Positions 1 through 7,928 of a DNA stretch of 57,603 bases are shown piece after piece. Location of the stretch: the NCBI GenBank assembly GCA_936924635.1, contig CAKZHP010000116.1, positions 1-57,603 on the forward strand. The letters run 5' to 3'. The notes below the pieces were generated by a model, which ran no database searches, was not told where the DNA came from, and saw only the letters and a list, made by a program, of their open reading frames with translations. Source of the stretch: an uncultured Propionibacteriaceae bacterium (GTDB lineage: Bacteria > Actinomycetota > Actinomycetes > Propionibacteriales > Propionibacteriaceae). The position numbers and the translations under genes were made by a program. Each line of letters opens with the position of its first letter. Within the stretch, counting starts at the first letter, position 1.

Positions 1-2
1 CC

Positions 3-734
3 GCGCTGCGGATGGGCGCCGGCCGCCTCACGCTGGCCGTGGCGCGCAGCGTCGCCCCGCACGTGGCCGTGGCGTTCCCCGAGTCGGCCGCCCACGGGCT
101 GCCCGAGAACGAGGACGGGTCGGTCACGGGTGAGCGTGCCACCGAGATCCTCGGCAAGGACGTCGCGAACGCCGACGGCCTGCTCGTGGGCCCCGGCCTG
201 GACGACCCCGACGGCACCATTCGGCTGCTGGAGGAGCTGGCGACCGTGGTGCCGAGAAGGCTCCCGGTGGTGCTGGACGCGTTCGGGCTCACCGTGATGG
301 CCGACGTGTCGAAGGAGTGTCGGGAGGCGTTCGCGGACAACCTGCTCGCCACCCCGAACAGCAACGAGCTGGCGCGACTGGTCGGCGAGGACTCCATCGA
401 GCCCGAGGCCGTCCCCGCCGCCGCCCGGGAGGTCGCGGAGAGGTTCGGTGCCGTGGTCAGCTCCAACAGCTGGATCGTCTCGGTCGATGACGCCTGGCGG
501 GTGACCACGGGTGACACCGGGCTCGGCACCTCCGGCAGCGGCGACGTGCTTGCCGGCGCCGTCCTGGGCCTGGTCAGCCGGGGCGCACCCCGCGAGCAGG
601 CCCTGGCCTGGGCCACCCACGTCCACGCCGCCGCCGGCGACGTGCTCGCCGCCCGCTTCGGCCGGATCGGCTTCCTCGCCGGCGAACTGCTCCCCGAGCT
701 GCCGCAGGTGATGAGCGCCCTCCGGGGCGACTGA
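3..734 (+). CDS. nnrD: ADP-dependent NAD(P)H-hydrate dehydratase, 5'-truncated by window edge
   Basis: This is the C-terminal part of the dehydratase that repairs hydrated NAD(P)H with ADP as cofactor (ribokinase-like YjeF C-terminal fold, cytosolic). Visible signatures are TPNSNELARL, matching the family TPNxxE block, and GTSGSGDVLAGAV, the glycine-rich nucleotide-binding motif with its conserved Asp. The frame is open to the window edge and residues before Met at 12 (A-L-R) continue the usual AALRAGAGxLTLA segment, so the true start lies upstream. An N-terminal NAD(P)HX epimerase domain may be fused outside the window; this cannot be seen. Family call is firm. Confidence 0.9.
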   Translation, partial: ALRMGAGRLTLAVARSVAPHVAVAFPESAAHGLPENEDGSVTGERATEILGKDVANADGLLVGPGLDDPDGTIRLLEELATVVPRRLPVVLDAFGLTVMADVSKECREAFADNLLATPNSNELARLVGEDSIEPEAVPAAAREVAERFGAVVSSNSWIVSVDDAWRVTTGDTGLGTSGSGDVLAGAVLGLVSRGAPREQALAWATHVHAAAGDVLAARFGRIGFLAGELLPELPQVMSALRGD

Positions 735-833
735 CCGCGCGCTCCGCACCCCCCGGTGTCCGACCTGCGAACCGACCTGTACGGATCTCGGCCACTGCCT
801 GCTAGACATGCCTCCTCACCAACGGAGGTGCGC

Positions 834-1979
834 ATGAAGATCGACTGGCAGCCGAACGAGCGGCCGACCATGGGGGTCGAGGTCGAGCTGATGATCGTCG
901 ACGCCGAGACTGGCGACCTCACCCAGCTGGCCAGCCAGATCCTCACCGACGTCGGCGCCGAGCATCCCGGCGGGGAGCACCCCAAGGCCAAGCACGAGCT
1001 GTTCCAGAGCATCGTCGAGATCATCACCGGGGTGTGCGAGACCCCCGCCGATGCGTACGCCGACCTGGCCGCCACCATGACCGAGGTCTCCGACGCGGCG
1101 GCCGCGCGCGGCGGACGCCTGGTCGGCCTCGCGACCCACCCGTTCGCCGAGGCCAAGGACCAGCTGGTCAGCCCCGCCCCGCGCTACCACCAGCTGATCG
1201 AGCGCATGCAGTGGCCCGCCCGGCGCCTGCTGATCTGCGGCGTCCACGTGCACGTCGGCGTGAAGAGCGGAGAGCGCGCGATCACGATCATCAACGAGAT
1301 GCGGCGCTACCTCCCGCTGTTCCTCGCGCTGTCGGCCTCGTCGCCGTACTTCGAGGGCGACGACACCGGTCTGGCGTCCGCGCGCTCCAAGGTCTTCGAG
1401 GGCCTGCCCACCGCCGGGCTGCCGCCGCAGCTCGCCGCCTGGAGCGACTTCGAGGAGTTCATGCAGACGCTCCTCGACACCGGCTGCATCACCTCGATCC
1501 GGGAGGTGTGGTGGGACGTCCGGCCCCATCCGGGGTTCGGCACCATCGAGCTGCGCATGTGCGACGCCATGCCGACGCTCACCGACACGATCGCCGTCGC
1601 CGCGCTCACGCAGGCGCTGGTGGCCACCATCGACGCTCGCATCGACGACGGCACCCTGGGTGCGCCGCCGCGGGAGTGGGTGGTGCGGGAGAACCGCTGG
1701 CTGGCCGGCCGGCACGGCCTGGCGGCCGACCTGATCGTCGAGGAGCCCGGCGGTGTACGGAAGCGGCCGGCACGCGAGCTGGTCGCCGAGCTGGTCGAGG
1801 AGGTACGCCCCGCGGCCGAGCTGATCGGCTCGGTGGCCGAGCTGGAAGGGGTGCTGCGCATCGCGGCCGCCGGCTCAGGTGCTGAGCGGCAGCGGGCACT
1901 CATCGGCGACGGGGCTACGCTCGCCGATGTGGTTCACCAGCTCGCACGCGATCTCGCCGACAGCCGATCCGACGGATGA
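834..1979 (+). CDS. ybdK: Carboxylate-amine ligase, YbdK / glutamate-cysteine ligase type 2 family
   Basis: A 381-residue protein of the GCS2 family, ATP-dependent ligases that join glutamate to an amine, classically cysteine. The N-terminal MGVEVELMIVD block, the GVHVHVG segment and the later GFGTIELRMCDAMPT block are family hallmarks. The ATG at 834 is chosen because GGAGG lies at 824-828; an in-frame start at 756 lacks a ribosome site. Its stop overlaps the next ATG (ATGA), so it is translationally coupled to the M20 hydrolase. Actinobacteria usually make mycothiol rather than glutathione, so the real product may be another gamma-glutamyl compound; the substrate is inferred only at family level. 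Confidence 0.85.
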   Translation: MKIDWQPNERPTMGVEVELMIVDAETGDLTQLASQILTDVGAEHPGGEHPKAKHELFQSIVEIITGVCETPADAYADLAATMTEVSDAAAARGGRLVGLATHPFAEAKDQLVSPAPRYHQLIERMQWPARRLLICGVHVHVGVKSGERAITIINEMRRYLPLFLALSASSPYFEGDDTGLASARSKVFEGLPTAGLPPQLAAWSDFEEFMQTLLDTGCITSIREVWWDVRPHPGFGTIELRMCDAMPTLTDTIAVAALTQALVATIDARIDDGTLGAPPREWVVRENRWLAGRHGLAADLIVEEPGGVRKRPARELVAELVEEVRPAAELIGSVAELEGVLRIAAAGSGAERQRALIGDGATLADVVHQLARDLADSRSDG

Positions 1980-3154
1980 CGGCTGCCCTCGACCACTGGC
2001 TGGCCGAGCACGGGAACGATCTGGTGGCCCTGCGTCGGCACCTGCACGCGCACCCCGAGCTCTCGTACGCCGAGCACGCCACGACCGACCTGCTCGCCGA
2101 GCGGCTCACCCTGGCGGGGCTGGCCCCGCAGCGGGTCTCCTCCGGCACCGGGCTGGTCGTCGACATCGATCCGCCGGGCGGGGTCTCGGGGCTCCGGTTC
2201 GGGCTGCGCGCCGACATCGACGCGCTGGGGATGCAGGACGAGAAGGACGTGCCCTACCGCAGCCAGGTGCCGGGCGTCTCCCACGCCTGCGGGCACGACG
2301 TGCACACCACCGTGATGCTGGGTGTCGCGACGTACTGGGCGCGTCACCGCGACCTGCTGCCCGGCCCGGTGCGGGTGATCTTCCAGCCGGCCGAGGAGGT
2401 CGTGCCGAGCGGTGCCCAGATCGTGGTCGGGGACGGTCACGCCGACGGGATCGGCGCGATGGTCGGGTTCCACTGCGACCCGCACCGTGACGTGGGCACG
2501 GTCGGCCTGCGGGTGGGCCCTCTGACCAGCGCGTGCGACACTTTCTCGTTGCGGCTCACCGGGCCTGGCGGCCACACGGCTCGCCCCGGCAACACCGTCG
2601 ACCTGGTGCAGGTCGCCGCCCGCGTGGTCACCGAGCTGCCGGAACGGGTGGCCGGGCTGGTCGGCGAGGATGCCGTACGTCTCGTCTTCGGAGCCGTCCA
2701 CGCCGGCTCGGCCGCCAACGTGATCCCGGCCGAGTGCACGCTCCGCGGCACCGTACGCACCCCCGACGCCGAGGCGTGGGAGCGGCTGCCGCAGGTGGTC
2801 GCCGCCCAGCTGGACGACCTGCTGGCCGGCACCGGCGCGGGCCACGAGCTCGCGTACACCCAGGGCGTGCCGCCCGTGGTGAACGACGCCGGCATGATCG
2901 ACCTGGTGCGGCGGGTCGCCGGCGAGACCCTCGGCGAGGGCGCCGTCGGCGAGGCCGAGCACAGCTGGGGCGGGGACGACTTCGCCTGGTACGGCCGCCG
3001 GGTGCCGATCGCGTACGTGCGGCTCGGTGTCCGGACGCCCGGCGCCCCCGGGCCGGAGCTGGACCTCCACGCCGGCCACTTCGACGCCGACGAGGACGCG
3101 ATCGGCGTCGGGATCCGGGTCGCCGTGGGCGCGGCGCACCGGTTCTTCGGGTGA
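1976..3154 (+). CDS. M20D-family amidohydrolase (N-acyl-amino acid / hippurate hydrolase type)
   Basis: A 392-residue zinc peptidase-family amidohydrolase. Metal-site motifs are clear: GLRADIDAL, the HACGHDVH block (Cys105, His107, Asp108) and FQPAEE, the catalytic glutamate pair; the LTGPGGHTARP dimerisation-domain motif follows. Family members release amino acids from N-acyl or N-benzoyl amino acids, or act on indole-acetyl conjugates. It starts inside the stop codon of the YbdK-like ligase, so ligase and hydrolase are made together; building and trimming of an N-acyl or gamma-glutamyl amide is an attractive but unproven link. Mycobacterial AmiA1/AmiB1 belong to the same family. Confidence 0.88.
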   Translation: MTAALDHWLAEHGNDLVALRRHLHAHPELSYAEHATTDLLAERLTLAGLAPQRVSSGTGLVVDIDPPGGVSGLRFGLRADIDALGMQDEKDVPYRSQVPGVSHACGHDVHTTVMLGVATYWARHRDLLPGPVRVIFQPAEEVVPSGAQIVVGDGHADGIGAMVGFHCDPHRDVGTVGLRVGPLTSACDTFSLRLTGPGGHTARPGNTVDLVQVAARVVTELPERVAGLVGEDAVRLVFGAVHAGSAANVIPAECTLRGTVRTPDAEAWERLPQVVAAQLDDLLAGTGAGHELAYTQGVPPVVNDAGMIDLVRRVAGETLGEGAVGEAEHSWGGDDFAWYGRRVPIAYVRLGVRTPGAPGPELDLHAGHFDADEDAIGVGIRVAVGAAHRFFG

Positions 3155-3219
3155 GGCCGGCCGGCGGTCCGAGCCCGGCCCTCTAGGGTGAGGTCGCCAG
3201 CCAGCGAAGGGACGTCTCC

Positions 3220-4218
3220 ATGAAGGCCGCACGCCTGCACGCCACCGAGGACATCCGGGTAGCCGAGGAGGCTGATCCCACTCCTGCCGAGGACGAGTCG
3301 CTGGTGCGGGTCGGCGCCGTGGGGCTGTGCGGCTCGGACCTGCACTGGTTCAGCGAGGGGGGCATCGGCGACGCGCGCATCGAGCGGCCCGGGATCCCCG
3401 GTCACGAGATGGGCGGGGTGGCGGTCGACGGCCCGTACGCCGGTCAGGTCGTCGCCATCGACCCGGCGCTCCCCTGCCGTGCCTGCGAGCGGTGCCTGGA
3501 GGGCAACGTGAACCTGTGCCCGAACGTGAAGTTCTCCGGGCAGGGGGCGACCGAGGGCGGCATGTCGGAGCTGATGACCTGGCCGACGCACGCGCTCTTC
3601 CCGCTGCCCGAGGGCATGACCGTGGAGGACGCCGCGCTGCTGGAGCCGCTCGGCGTGGCCATCCACGCCTGGGACCTGGGGCACGTACGCCTCGGTGCGC
3701 GCGTCGCCGTCGTCGCGGCGGGCCCGATCGGGCTGTTCCTGGTGCAGCTCGCCGCACACGGCCTGACCACCCGGGTCTCGGTGGTGGAGCCGCTGGAGCA
3801 CCGCCGGCGAGCGGCGCTGTCGATGGGTGCCGACGACGCGGTCGACCCGGCCGAGCTGAAGTCGCTCGGGCTGTTCGACGTGGTCTTCGAGGCGAGCGGC
3901 TCGCCGGAGGCCGTCACCGAGGCGATGCAGCTCGCGCGCCCGGGCGGCCGGGTGGTGCTGGCCGGGATCCCCGACGAGGACGTCACCTCCTTCCCGGCTG
4001 GCAACGCCCGTCGCAAGGGCCTCACCATCGCCATCGTGCGCCGCATGAAGGAGGTCTACCCCCGGGCGATCGCCCTCGCCCAGCGCGGCCTGGTCGACCT
4101 GCCGGCCATGGTCACCCACCGGTTCCCCCTCGACCAGGTCGACGAGGCCTTCCGCTTCGCCGCTACGCGCGAGGGCCTCAAGGTCGTCGTACGCCCTGAC
4201 GGCAGCACCGCCGGTTGA
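3220..4218 (+). CDS. Zinc-dependent medium-chain alcohol / polyol dehydrogenase
   Basis: A 332-residue medium-chain dehydrogenase. Catalytic-zinc ligands Cys37, His62 and Glu63 (GLCGSDLHW, GHEMGG) and four structural-zinc cysteines (86, 89, 92, 100) are all present. The GPIG nucleotide-binding turn lies in VAAGPIGLFLVQ. Sequence style is like L-iditol, threonine or galactitol dehydrogenases, so a secondary polyol is the likely substrate, oxidised with NAD. A TAGGGT box at 3184-3189 and GAAGG just upstream give its own promoter and ribosome site. The stop codon TGA lies in a GGTTGAGC string that matches the start of the intergenic repeat described at 4242. Confidence 0.85.
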   Translation: MKAARLHATEDIRVAEEADPTPAEDESLVRVGAVGLCGSDLHWFSEGGIGDARIERPGIPGHEMGGVAVDGPYAGQVVAIDPALPCRACERCLEGNVNLCPNVKFSGQGATEGGMSELMTWPTHALFPLPEGMTVEDAALLEPLGVAIHAWDLGHVRLGARVAVVAAGPIGLFLVQLAAHGLTTRVSVVEPLEHRRRAALSMGADDAVDPAELKSLGLFDVVFEASGSPEAVTEAMQLARPGGRVVLAGIPDEDVTSFPAGNARRKGLTIAIVRRMKEVYPRAIALAQRGLVDLPAMVTHRFPLDQVDEAFRFAATREGLKVVVRPDGSTAG

Positions 4219-4241
4219 GCAACCACCGCCCCACGAACGCC

Positions 4242-4290
4242 GGTTGAGCAAGGCCCCGTCCGAGGAACGAGGACGGGGCGCGTCGAGACC
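4242..4290. repeat. Intergenic stem-loop repeat, copy A
   Basis: The element opens with GGTTGAGCAAGG and closes with CGTCGAGACC, which form rough outer inverted ends. Inside is a perfect 9-bp stem (4253-4261 with 4271-4279) around the loop GAGGAACGA. Copies B (22116-22163) and C (43993-44043) share the loop and end motifs but have different stems that still pair. A partial copy start (GGTTGAGC) overlaps the dehydrogenase stop codon just upstream. From memory, similar palindromic repeats with a GAGGAACGA-like core are common between actinobacterial genes. A 3'-end or terminator role is inferred. Confidence 0.7.
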
Positions 4291-4299
4291 TGGCCTGGT

Positions 4300-4877
4300 C
4301 CTGCTGCGGCCTTCGATGCCCTCCCGCAGACGGAGACAACCCTGGAGACCGGGCCGGTCGACCGCGTGGTGCTCTCCTCGCTCGCCGAGCTGGTCGCCGG
4401 GTCGGACGCGGTCGTGCTGGGCACGGTCGGCAGCCTCCGCTCGTTCGTGCTGCCGAGCGAGGGGCAGGGCCGAAGTACGCAGGGGTGGCGCCCGACGTCC
4501 GGACCGACGCCGTTCTCGACGTCACCCAGACCGTGCTCGCACGGCCAGGCTCGGCGGCCTTCAGCCGCTGCCGCCTCTGGTTCTTCGGCGGCCAGGCGCA
4601 GGGCCAGCGCTACCTGATGGTCAACGACCCCCTCCCCGTCGCGGGCGAGCGCTACCTCATGCTTCTCGCGGCGTCCCCCGGCATGCCGCACTCCACGCCG
4701 CCGGACCCGGGTGTGCCGGAGATGCAGAGCACCGGGCTGGCCGACGGACGCTGGCTGATCCGTGCCGACGGCACCCTCGCGCCTCCGGCAGGCGTCACCC
4801 CTCAGCCCTGGATGCGGGAGAGCCTCGCTGGACGCACGGTCGCCGAGGCCGTCGCAGCGATCCGCGCTGTCGCCTGA
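4300..4877 (+). pseudogene. Frame-disrupted gene for an unrecognised (probably exported) protein
   Basis: Coding continuity crosses a frame change. Frame 1 gives LSSLAELVAGSDAVVLGTV from 4372 to about 4470; frame 3 continues with VRTDAVLDVTQTVLARPG and runs to the stop at 4877. The two halves together read like one beta-rich protein of a type common as exported proteins in actinobacteria, where a vulnerable-to-secretion N-terminus is followed by xTDVVLDV. The shift falls in the G-rich stretch around 4455-4480 and fits loss of one base. No ATG or signal peptide precedes the first half: the repeat at 4242-4290 sits where an N-terminus would be. A GTG at 4485 could start a 130-residue remnant. 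Function is unknown. Confidence 0.6.
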
Positions 4878-4973
4878 CTCGCCCGATCGTCTGGCGCGTC
4901 TGCCTCTGACCCGACCCGTCGCCTGACCCGTGCTCTCGCCTGCCTGGGGGCGGTGTGCGGCTAGGCTCGCCCG

Positions 4974-5480
4974 GTGCCCGACCACGGCTTGGAGCTGAGC
5001 TTCGACGAGCAGTCCGACCAGGCCGTACGCGACCGCTGGGCCGCCCTGCAGGATGCCGGGCTCCCGTCGCAGGCCGACCACCGGTCGATGGTCAACGCAC
5101 CGCACCTGACGCTGGTCGTGGCCTCTCCCGTTGCTGACGAGGTGGTCGAGCGGGCACGGGAGCTGGTGCTGCCGCTGCTGCCGGCGACGCTGACCGTCCG
5201 TGGTCTGCTGATGCTCGGGGAGGGCCCGCGGGTGACGCTGGCCTACGTCGTGGAGCCTGACCCGGCCCTGGCGGAGGCGACCGCGAGTCTGCGGGCGCAG
5301 GTGCCGGGGGTGCGGCATCCCGTGTGGACCCCGCACGTCACCCTCTGCCGGCGGCTCCCCCGGCGCCGCCTCACCGAGGCAGTCGCGGTGCTCGAGGCCG
5401 CCGGGGCGCCCGCCACCCTGGTCGCCGACCGGCTGCGCTGGTGGGACCCGGACCAGGACCTCATCGAGCAGCTCACCTGA
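4974..5480 (+). CDS. 2'-5' RNA ligase family protein (2H phosphoesterase)
   Basis: A 168-residue protein with the two HxTx motifs that define the 2H phosphoesterase fold: HLTL at residues 44-47 and HVTL at 121-124. Members act on 2',3'-cyclic phosphates or 2'-5' bonds of RNA and small nucleotides; the cellular substrate is not known here. The GTG start at 4974 is supported by a TAGGCT -10 box ending 6 nt upstream and by the absence of a ribosome site, which implies a leaderless transcript. Its last codons overlap, tail to tail, with the remnant oxidase gene on the other strand. It is intact although both flanking genes are broken. Confidence 0.85.
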   Translation: MPDHGLELSFDEQSDQAVRDRWAALQDAGLPSQADHRSMVNAPHLTLVVASPVADEVVERARELVLPLLPATLTVRGLLMLGEGPRVTLAYVVEPDPALAEATASLRAQVPGVRHPVWTPHVTLCRRLPRRRLTEAVAVLEAAGAPATLVADRLRWWDPDQDLIEQLT

Positions 5481-6040
5481 GCCCGACTGAGGGCTCGTCG
5501 GCGCAGCGCAGGGTGGCGCGGTGACCGCCGGCGTCCGGGCCCTGCACCACGAGCGCGCCGGCCCCGGCCTCGATGGCCTCCCTCGCCCCGGCCACGTCGG
5601 CCACGCCCACGGCCGTGAGCGTGCCCACCTGGGCGAGCCGCCGCAGCACCTCTGGCGGCGGGCAGCCGAACGTGAACGAGACCACCGGCACCGGGTCGTC
5701 CAGCAGCGCCGCCACCTTGGCCGGCCAGTCGTCGTCGTCCTGGGGCTCGGTCAGCTCCACGCCGAAGCGCTCGGCGAGTGGCAGCAGGCGCTGCCGGTAC
5801 GCGGGCGCCGCGGCGAGGTCAGCCCCCGGCTCGGGCACGAACAGGTTCACCCCGAACGTCTCGGTGGTGCCACGCACGGTGGCCGACCTGCCCCATCAGG
5901 TCCTGGGCCGTGCGGTAGCCGCCGGCCAGGAAGCCAAGGCCGCCCGCCGCCGCGGCTGCCGCCACCAGGGCCGGGGTGCTCGGCCCGCCCGCCATGGGAG
6001 CCACCACCACGGCGCGCGCCAGATCACTGAGCGCCAGCAC
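5473..6040 (-). pseudogene. Nitronate monooxygenase (2-nitropropane dioxygenase) remnant, frameshifted and truncated
   Basis: The N-terminal frame reads VVVAPMAGGPSTPALV then GLGFLAGGYRTAQDLM, the start of the FMN TIM-barrel. The frame then changes near 5880, and the next frame continues with FGVNLFVPEPGADL, PVVSFTFGCPP and VVQGPDAGGHR. It stops about 18 residues after GGHR, whereas complete enzymes run on for well over 100 residues to finish the barrel and FMN phosphate site. A GTG at 6040 is the likely original start. Both lesions together make an active enzyme very unlikely. The family oxidises alkyl nitronates such as propionate 3-nitronate. Confidence 0.8.
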
Positions 6041-6112
6041 GTCAGCGCGGCTTCTCGATCGAGGCGGCGGCGTACCCCTCCCGGAGCACGACGGGTCGGA
6101 CACCGGTCACGA

Positions 6113-6778
6113 TCACTGCCCCCGGGCGATCCAGCTGTCGAGGTCGGGGGCCTCCTGGCCGATAGTGGTCAGGGATCCGTGGCCGGTGAGGACCACGGTG
6201 TCCTCCGGCAGGGTCAGCAGCTTGGTTCGGATCGACTCGATGATGGTGCCGAAGTGGCTGTACGACCTCCCGGTCGCCCCCGGGCCGCCCTGGAACAGGG
6301 TGTCACCGGAGAACACGCTGCCCAGCGCCTCCGCGTACATGCTGCACGACCCGGGCGAGTGGCCCGGCGTGTGGAGAACCTGCAGCTCGATGCCGCCCAC
6401 CTCGAACAGCATGCCGTCGGCGAGCTCGGCGTCGGGGGGCGAGGGCACGGTGACGTCCCACAGCATCCGGTCGTCGGGGTGGACCAGCGCGGGGGCGCCG
6501 GTCGCGTCGCGCAGAGCCGTGACCGCGCTGATGTGGTCGTCGTGCGCGTGGGTGCACAGGATCGCCAGCACCTGCCGCCCCATCACCACGTCGAGGATCG
6601 GCTCCACCTCGTGCGCGGGGTCGATGACGATGCACTCGTCGTCGTCACCCACCACCCAGACGTTGTTGTCCACGTCCCACGTGCCGCCGTCTAGGCTGAA
6701 CGTGCCGGCCGTCACCACCCGGTCGACCCGCGCCGGCTCGATGACCGCCCCCTCGTCGTCGTACGTCTGCTGGCTCAT
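6113..6778 (-). CDS. MBL-fold metallohydrolase, probable S-formylmycothiol hydrolase partner
   Basis: A 221-residue metallo-beta-lactamase-fold hydrolase with metal ligands in THAHDDH (His77, His79, Asp81, His82), a second histidine block HTPGHSPGS, and FSGDTLF. It resembles glyoxalase II-type thioester hydrolases. Its ATG overlaps the stop of the mycothiol-dependent formaldehyde dehydrogenase gene (ATGA), so the two are co-translated. The dehydrogenase makes S-formylmycothiol from the formaldehyde adduct; hydrolysis of that thioester to formate and mycothiol is the natural job for this partner. This role rests on gene order and fold, not on a diagnostic residue. Confidence 0.8.
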   Translation of the reverse strand: MSQQTYDDEGAVIEPARVDRVVTAGTFSLDGGTWDVDNNVWVVGDDDECIVIDPAHEVEPILDVVMGRQVLAILCTHAHDDHISAVTALRDATGAPALVHPDDRMLWDVTVPSPPDAELADGMLFEVGGIELQVLHTPGHSPGSCSMYAEALGSVFSGDTLFQGGPGATGRSYSHFGTIIESIRTKLLTLPEDTVVLTGHGSLTTIGQEAPDLDSWIARGQ

Positions 6779-7872
6779 GCCTGCCCCTCCATCACCACGA
6801 CCGACCGCAGCACGTCGCCGCGGTGCATGCTCTCGAACGCCGCCTCCACGTCACCGATGCCGATGGTCTCCGACACGAAAGCGTCCAGGTCGAAGCGGCC
6901 CTGCCGGTAGAGATCGATGAGCATCGGGAAGTCCCGCGAGGGCAGGCAGTCGCCGTACCAGCTCGACCTCAGCGCCCCACCCCGGCCGAACACGTCCAGC
7001 AGCGGCAGCTCGATCATCATCTCCGGCGTGGGCACCCCCACCAGCACGACCGTGCCGGCCAGGTCGCGGGCGTAGAACGCCTGCTTGTACGTCTCCGGCC
7101 GCCCGACCGCCTCCACCACCACGTCGGCGCCGTGGCCGTCGGTCAGCCCCCGGATCGCCTCGACGGCGTCGGTCTCGCTCGAGTTCACCGTGTGCGTCGC
7201 GCCCAGCGTCAGCGCCCGCTCCAGCTTGCGGTCGTCGACGTCCACCGCGATGACCCGCGAGGCTCCGGCCAGCCGGGCCCCGGCGACGGCCGCCGAGCCC
7301 ACGCCGCCGCAGCCGATCACCGCCACGGAGTCGCCACGGCCCACCGCGCCGGTGTTGACCGCGGCACCGAAACCCGCCATCACCCCGCAGCCGAGCAGAC
7401 CGGCGGCCGCCGGCGAGGCCTCCGGGTCGACCTTGGTGCACTGGCCGGCGTGCACCAGCGTCTTCTCCGCGAACGCCCCGATGCCGAGCGCGGGCGTGAG
7501 CTCGGTGCCGTCGGTGAGGGTCATCTTCTGCGCCGCGTTGTGCGTCGCGAAGCAGTACCAGGGCCGGCCGCGACGGCACGCGCGGCACTGGCCGCACACC
7601 GCCCGCCAGTTGAGCACCACGAAGTCGCCCGGCGCGACCTCCGTGACGCCCTCCCCGACCGACTCGACCACGCCGGCGGCCTCGTGGCCGAGCAGGAACG
7701 GGAAGTCGTCGTTGATGCCGCCCTCGCGGTAGTGCAGGTCGGTGTGGCAGACCCCGCAGGCCTGCACCCGCACCACGGCCTCTCCGGGCCCCGGGTCGGG
7801 CACCACGATGTCGACGATCTCGACCGGCGCTCCCTTGCTGCGGGCGACGACACCCTTCACGGTCTGCGGCAT
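6775..7872 (-). CDS. mscR: S-(hydroxymethyl)mycothiol dehydrogenase (formaldehyde detoxification)
   Basis: A 365-residue zinc medium-chain dehydrogenase. GVCHTDLHY and LGHEAAG hold the catalytic zinc ligands, CGQCRACRRGRPWYC the structural zinc cysteines, and IGCGGVG the NAD-binding turn. The ATHNAAQKM stretch and general layout match MscR/AdhE2 enzymes, which oxidise the mycothiol adduct of formaldehyde and also reduce S-nitrosomycothiol. A TAGGTT -10 box at 7879-7884 lies 6 nt before the ATG, so the message is probably leaderless. It is the first gene of a two-gene unit with the MBL hydrolase and sits downstream of the large regulator, 56 bp away. Confidence 0.9.
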   Translation of the reverse strand: MPQTVKGVVARSKGAPVEIVDIVVPDPGPGEAVVRVQACGVCHTDLHYREGGINDDFPFLLGHEAAGVVESVGEGVTEVAPGDFVVLNWRAVCGQCRACRRGRPWYCFATHNAAQKMTLTDGTELTPALGIGAFAEKTLVHAGQCTKVDPEASPAAAGLLGCGVMAGFGAAVNTGAVGRGDSVAVIGCGGVGSAAVAGARLAGASRVIAVDVDDRKLERALTLGATHTVNSSETDAVEAIRGLTDGHGADVVVEAVGRPETYKQAFYARDLAGTVVLVGVPTPEMMIELPLLDVFGRGGALRSSWYGDCLPSRDFPMLIDLYRQGRFDLDAFVSETIGIGDVEAAFESMHRGDVLRSVVVMEGQA

Positions 7873-7928
7873 GCACGCAACCTAGTGCAGCGCTCCGACA
7901 CTTTCGGCCGGTCCGGGTCAGAACCGGG

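Noticed and set aside
2437..4251. A 604-codon minus-strand frame across the M20 and alcohol dehydrogenase genes
   Set aside because: Antisense to two well-supported enzymes with all metal-site motifs; composition is that of a shadow.
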